A DNA stretch of 5,268 nucleotides from NCBI GenBank assembly GCA_017549385.1, contig JAFYUX010000016.1, forward strand, positions 1-5,268. The letters run 5' to 3'. The notes under the pieces were generated by a model. That model was not told where the DNA came from and made no database searches. It was given only the letters and a program-made list of their open reading frames with translations. Shown in pieces: positions 4,370-5,268 of this stretch. Source of the DNA: Bacillota bacterium. GTDB taxonomy: Bacteria; Bacillota; Clostridia; Peptostreptococcales; Anaerovoracaceae. The position numbers and the translations under genes are program-made. How positions within the stretch are numbered: the first letter of the stretch is position 1; every line of letters starts with the position of its first letter.

Positions 4370-5268
4370 ATGGCTATCAGAATCGGTATTATGGGATACG
4401 GCAATCTCGGCAGAGGAGTAGAAAGCGCAATCAGACAGAATCCTGACATGGAACTTGTTGCAGTATTTTCACGCAGAGACCCTGCTACAGTGTCTATCCG
4501 CACAGAAGGCGTAAAGGTTTGTCACGTTGATGATGCTCCTGCCATGAAGGACGAAATCGACGTTATGATTTTATGTGGCGGCAGTGCTACAGACCTTCCG
4601 GAACAGACTCCAGAATACGCAAAGTATTTTAACGTAATCGACAGCTTTGACACTCACGCAAAGATTCCTCAGCACTATGCAAATGTAGATGCTACTGCTT
4701 CTGAAAGCGGCAAGGTTGCCATCATTTCTGTAGGCTGGGATCCAGGCATGTTCTCACTTAACAGACTTTATGCAAGCGCTATCCTTCCAGAAGGTCAGGA
4801 TTACACATTTTGGGGCAAGGGTGTAAGCCAGGGCCACTCTGATGCTATCAGACGTATCGAAGGTGTAGCTGACGCAAGACAGTACACTATTCCTGTAGAT
4901 GCAGCTCTCGATGCAGTTAGAACTGGTGATTGTCCAGAACTCACTACAAGAGAAAAGCACACAAGAGAATGTTTCGTAGTTGCTGAAGAGGGCGCTGATC
5001 TCGCAAAGATCGAGCAGGAAATCGTAACTATGCCAAACTACTTTGCTGATTACAACACAACAGTTCACTTCATCACAATGGAAGAACTCAAGAAAAATCA
5101 CGCTGGTATTCCACACGGCGGTTTCGTAATCAGAAGCGGCAAGACTGGTTTCAACAGCGAAAACACACATATCATCGAATACAGCCTCAAGCTGGATTCA
5201 AATCCAGAATTTACATCTTCAGTTCTCGTAGCTTATGCAAGAGCGGCATACAAGCTCAATGCAGAAGG
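4370..5268 (+). CDS. ddh: meso-diaminopimelate D-dehydrogenase (3' end outside window)
   Basis: The frame opens at ATG 4370, 7 nt after GGAGG (4358-4362), and runs 299 full codons to the window edge. The enzyme catalyses the NADPH- and ammonia-dependent reductive amination of tetrahydrodipicolinate (as L-2-amino-6-oxopimelate) to meso-diaminopimelate, a one-step cytoplasmic shortcut to lysine and peptidoglycan. An N-terminal dinucleotide fold starts with IGIMGYGNLGRGVE (5-18), and F33-S-R-R36 matches the NADPH phosphate-binding segment. Family blocks follow in order: CGGSATDLPEQ (69-79), VIDSFDTH (89-96), SVGWDPGMFSLNR (120-132), FWGKGVSQGHSDAIRRIEGV (147-166), ECFVV, MPNYF, IPHGGFVI and IIEYSLKLDSNPEFT. 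All line up with the Corynebacterium glutamicum enzyme (320 residues), so only the last 20-30 residues should be missing. It has its own promoter and leader, and no neighbouring lysine genes are visible here. Confidence 0.95.
   Translation, partial: MAIRIGIMGYGNLGRGVESAIRQNPDMELVAVFSRRDPATVSIRTEGVKVCHVDDAPAMKDEIDVMILCGGSATDLPEQTPEYAKYFNVIDSFDTHAKIPQHYANVDATASESGKVAIISVGWDPGMFSLNRLYASAILPEGQDYTFWGKGVSQGHSDAIRRIEGVADARQYTIPVDAALDAVRTGDCPELTTREKHTRECFVVAEEGADLAKIEQEIVTMPNYFADYNTTVHFITMEELKKNHAGIPHGGFVIRSGKTGFNSENTHIIEYSLKLDSNPEFTSSVLVAYARAAYKLNAE

Noticed and set aside
4754..5170. 138-codon open frame on the - strand
   Set aside because: It lies wholly antisense to the well-conserved ddh gene, is rich in Cys and Ser as expected for a shadow frame, and has no family motif.

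Overview
The window looks like ordinary chromosome of an anaerobic, low-to-mid-GC Firmicute, most likely class Clostridia. This rests on strong AGGAGG-type ribosome binding sites, intrinsic terminators after each transcription unit, AGA-rich arginine codon use, the protein families present, and the use of meso-diaminopimelate dehydrogenase for lysine and cell-wall precursor synthesis. The genus cannot be fixed from sequence alone. All genes are on the + strand, and I see no mobile element, CRISPR array, tRNA or rRNA.

Layout. (1) 1-907: the 3' part of a sodium/glutamate symporter-like transporter gene, followed 16 bp later by a GNAT acetyltransferase gene. The unit is closed by a very strong terminator with a GUAA tetraloop (921-950). 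(2) 951-2368: a short intergenic stretch with a compact palindrome, a speculative 25-codon ORF, and an extended -10 promoter embedded in two tandem copies of the 8-bp palindrome TGATATCA. It drives a two-gene operon: a two-pass membrane SPFH/band-7 protein, then, 1 bp later, a 71-residue Arc-like ribbon-helix-helix (RHH) protein. A terminator follows. (3) 2391-4228: a monocistronic unit encoding a CoA-disulfide/persulfide reductase fused to a rhodanese domain. Its consensus extended -10 promoter is framed by a 7-bp inverted repeat, and a terminator follows the gene. (4) 4237-5268: a promoter, a roughly 100-nt leader with a 7-bp hairpin, and a ddh-type meso-diaminopimelate dehydrogenase gene cut by the window end.

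The most interesting part is the SPFH-RHH operon. A membrane scaffold protein is translationally linked to a small DNA-binding protein, and the promoter carries tandem 8-bp palindromes 11 bp apart centre to centre, a layout typical of RHH operators such as those of MetJ and Arc. The inferred model is an autoregulated membrane-to-DNA circuit. The reductase-rhodanese gene serves sulfane-sulfur and thiol redox balance, and the dehydrogenase serves lysine and peptidoglycan supply; neither shows an obvious functional link to the SPFH operon.
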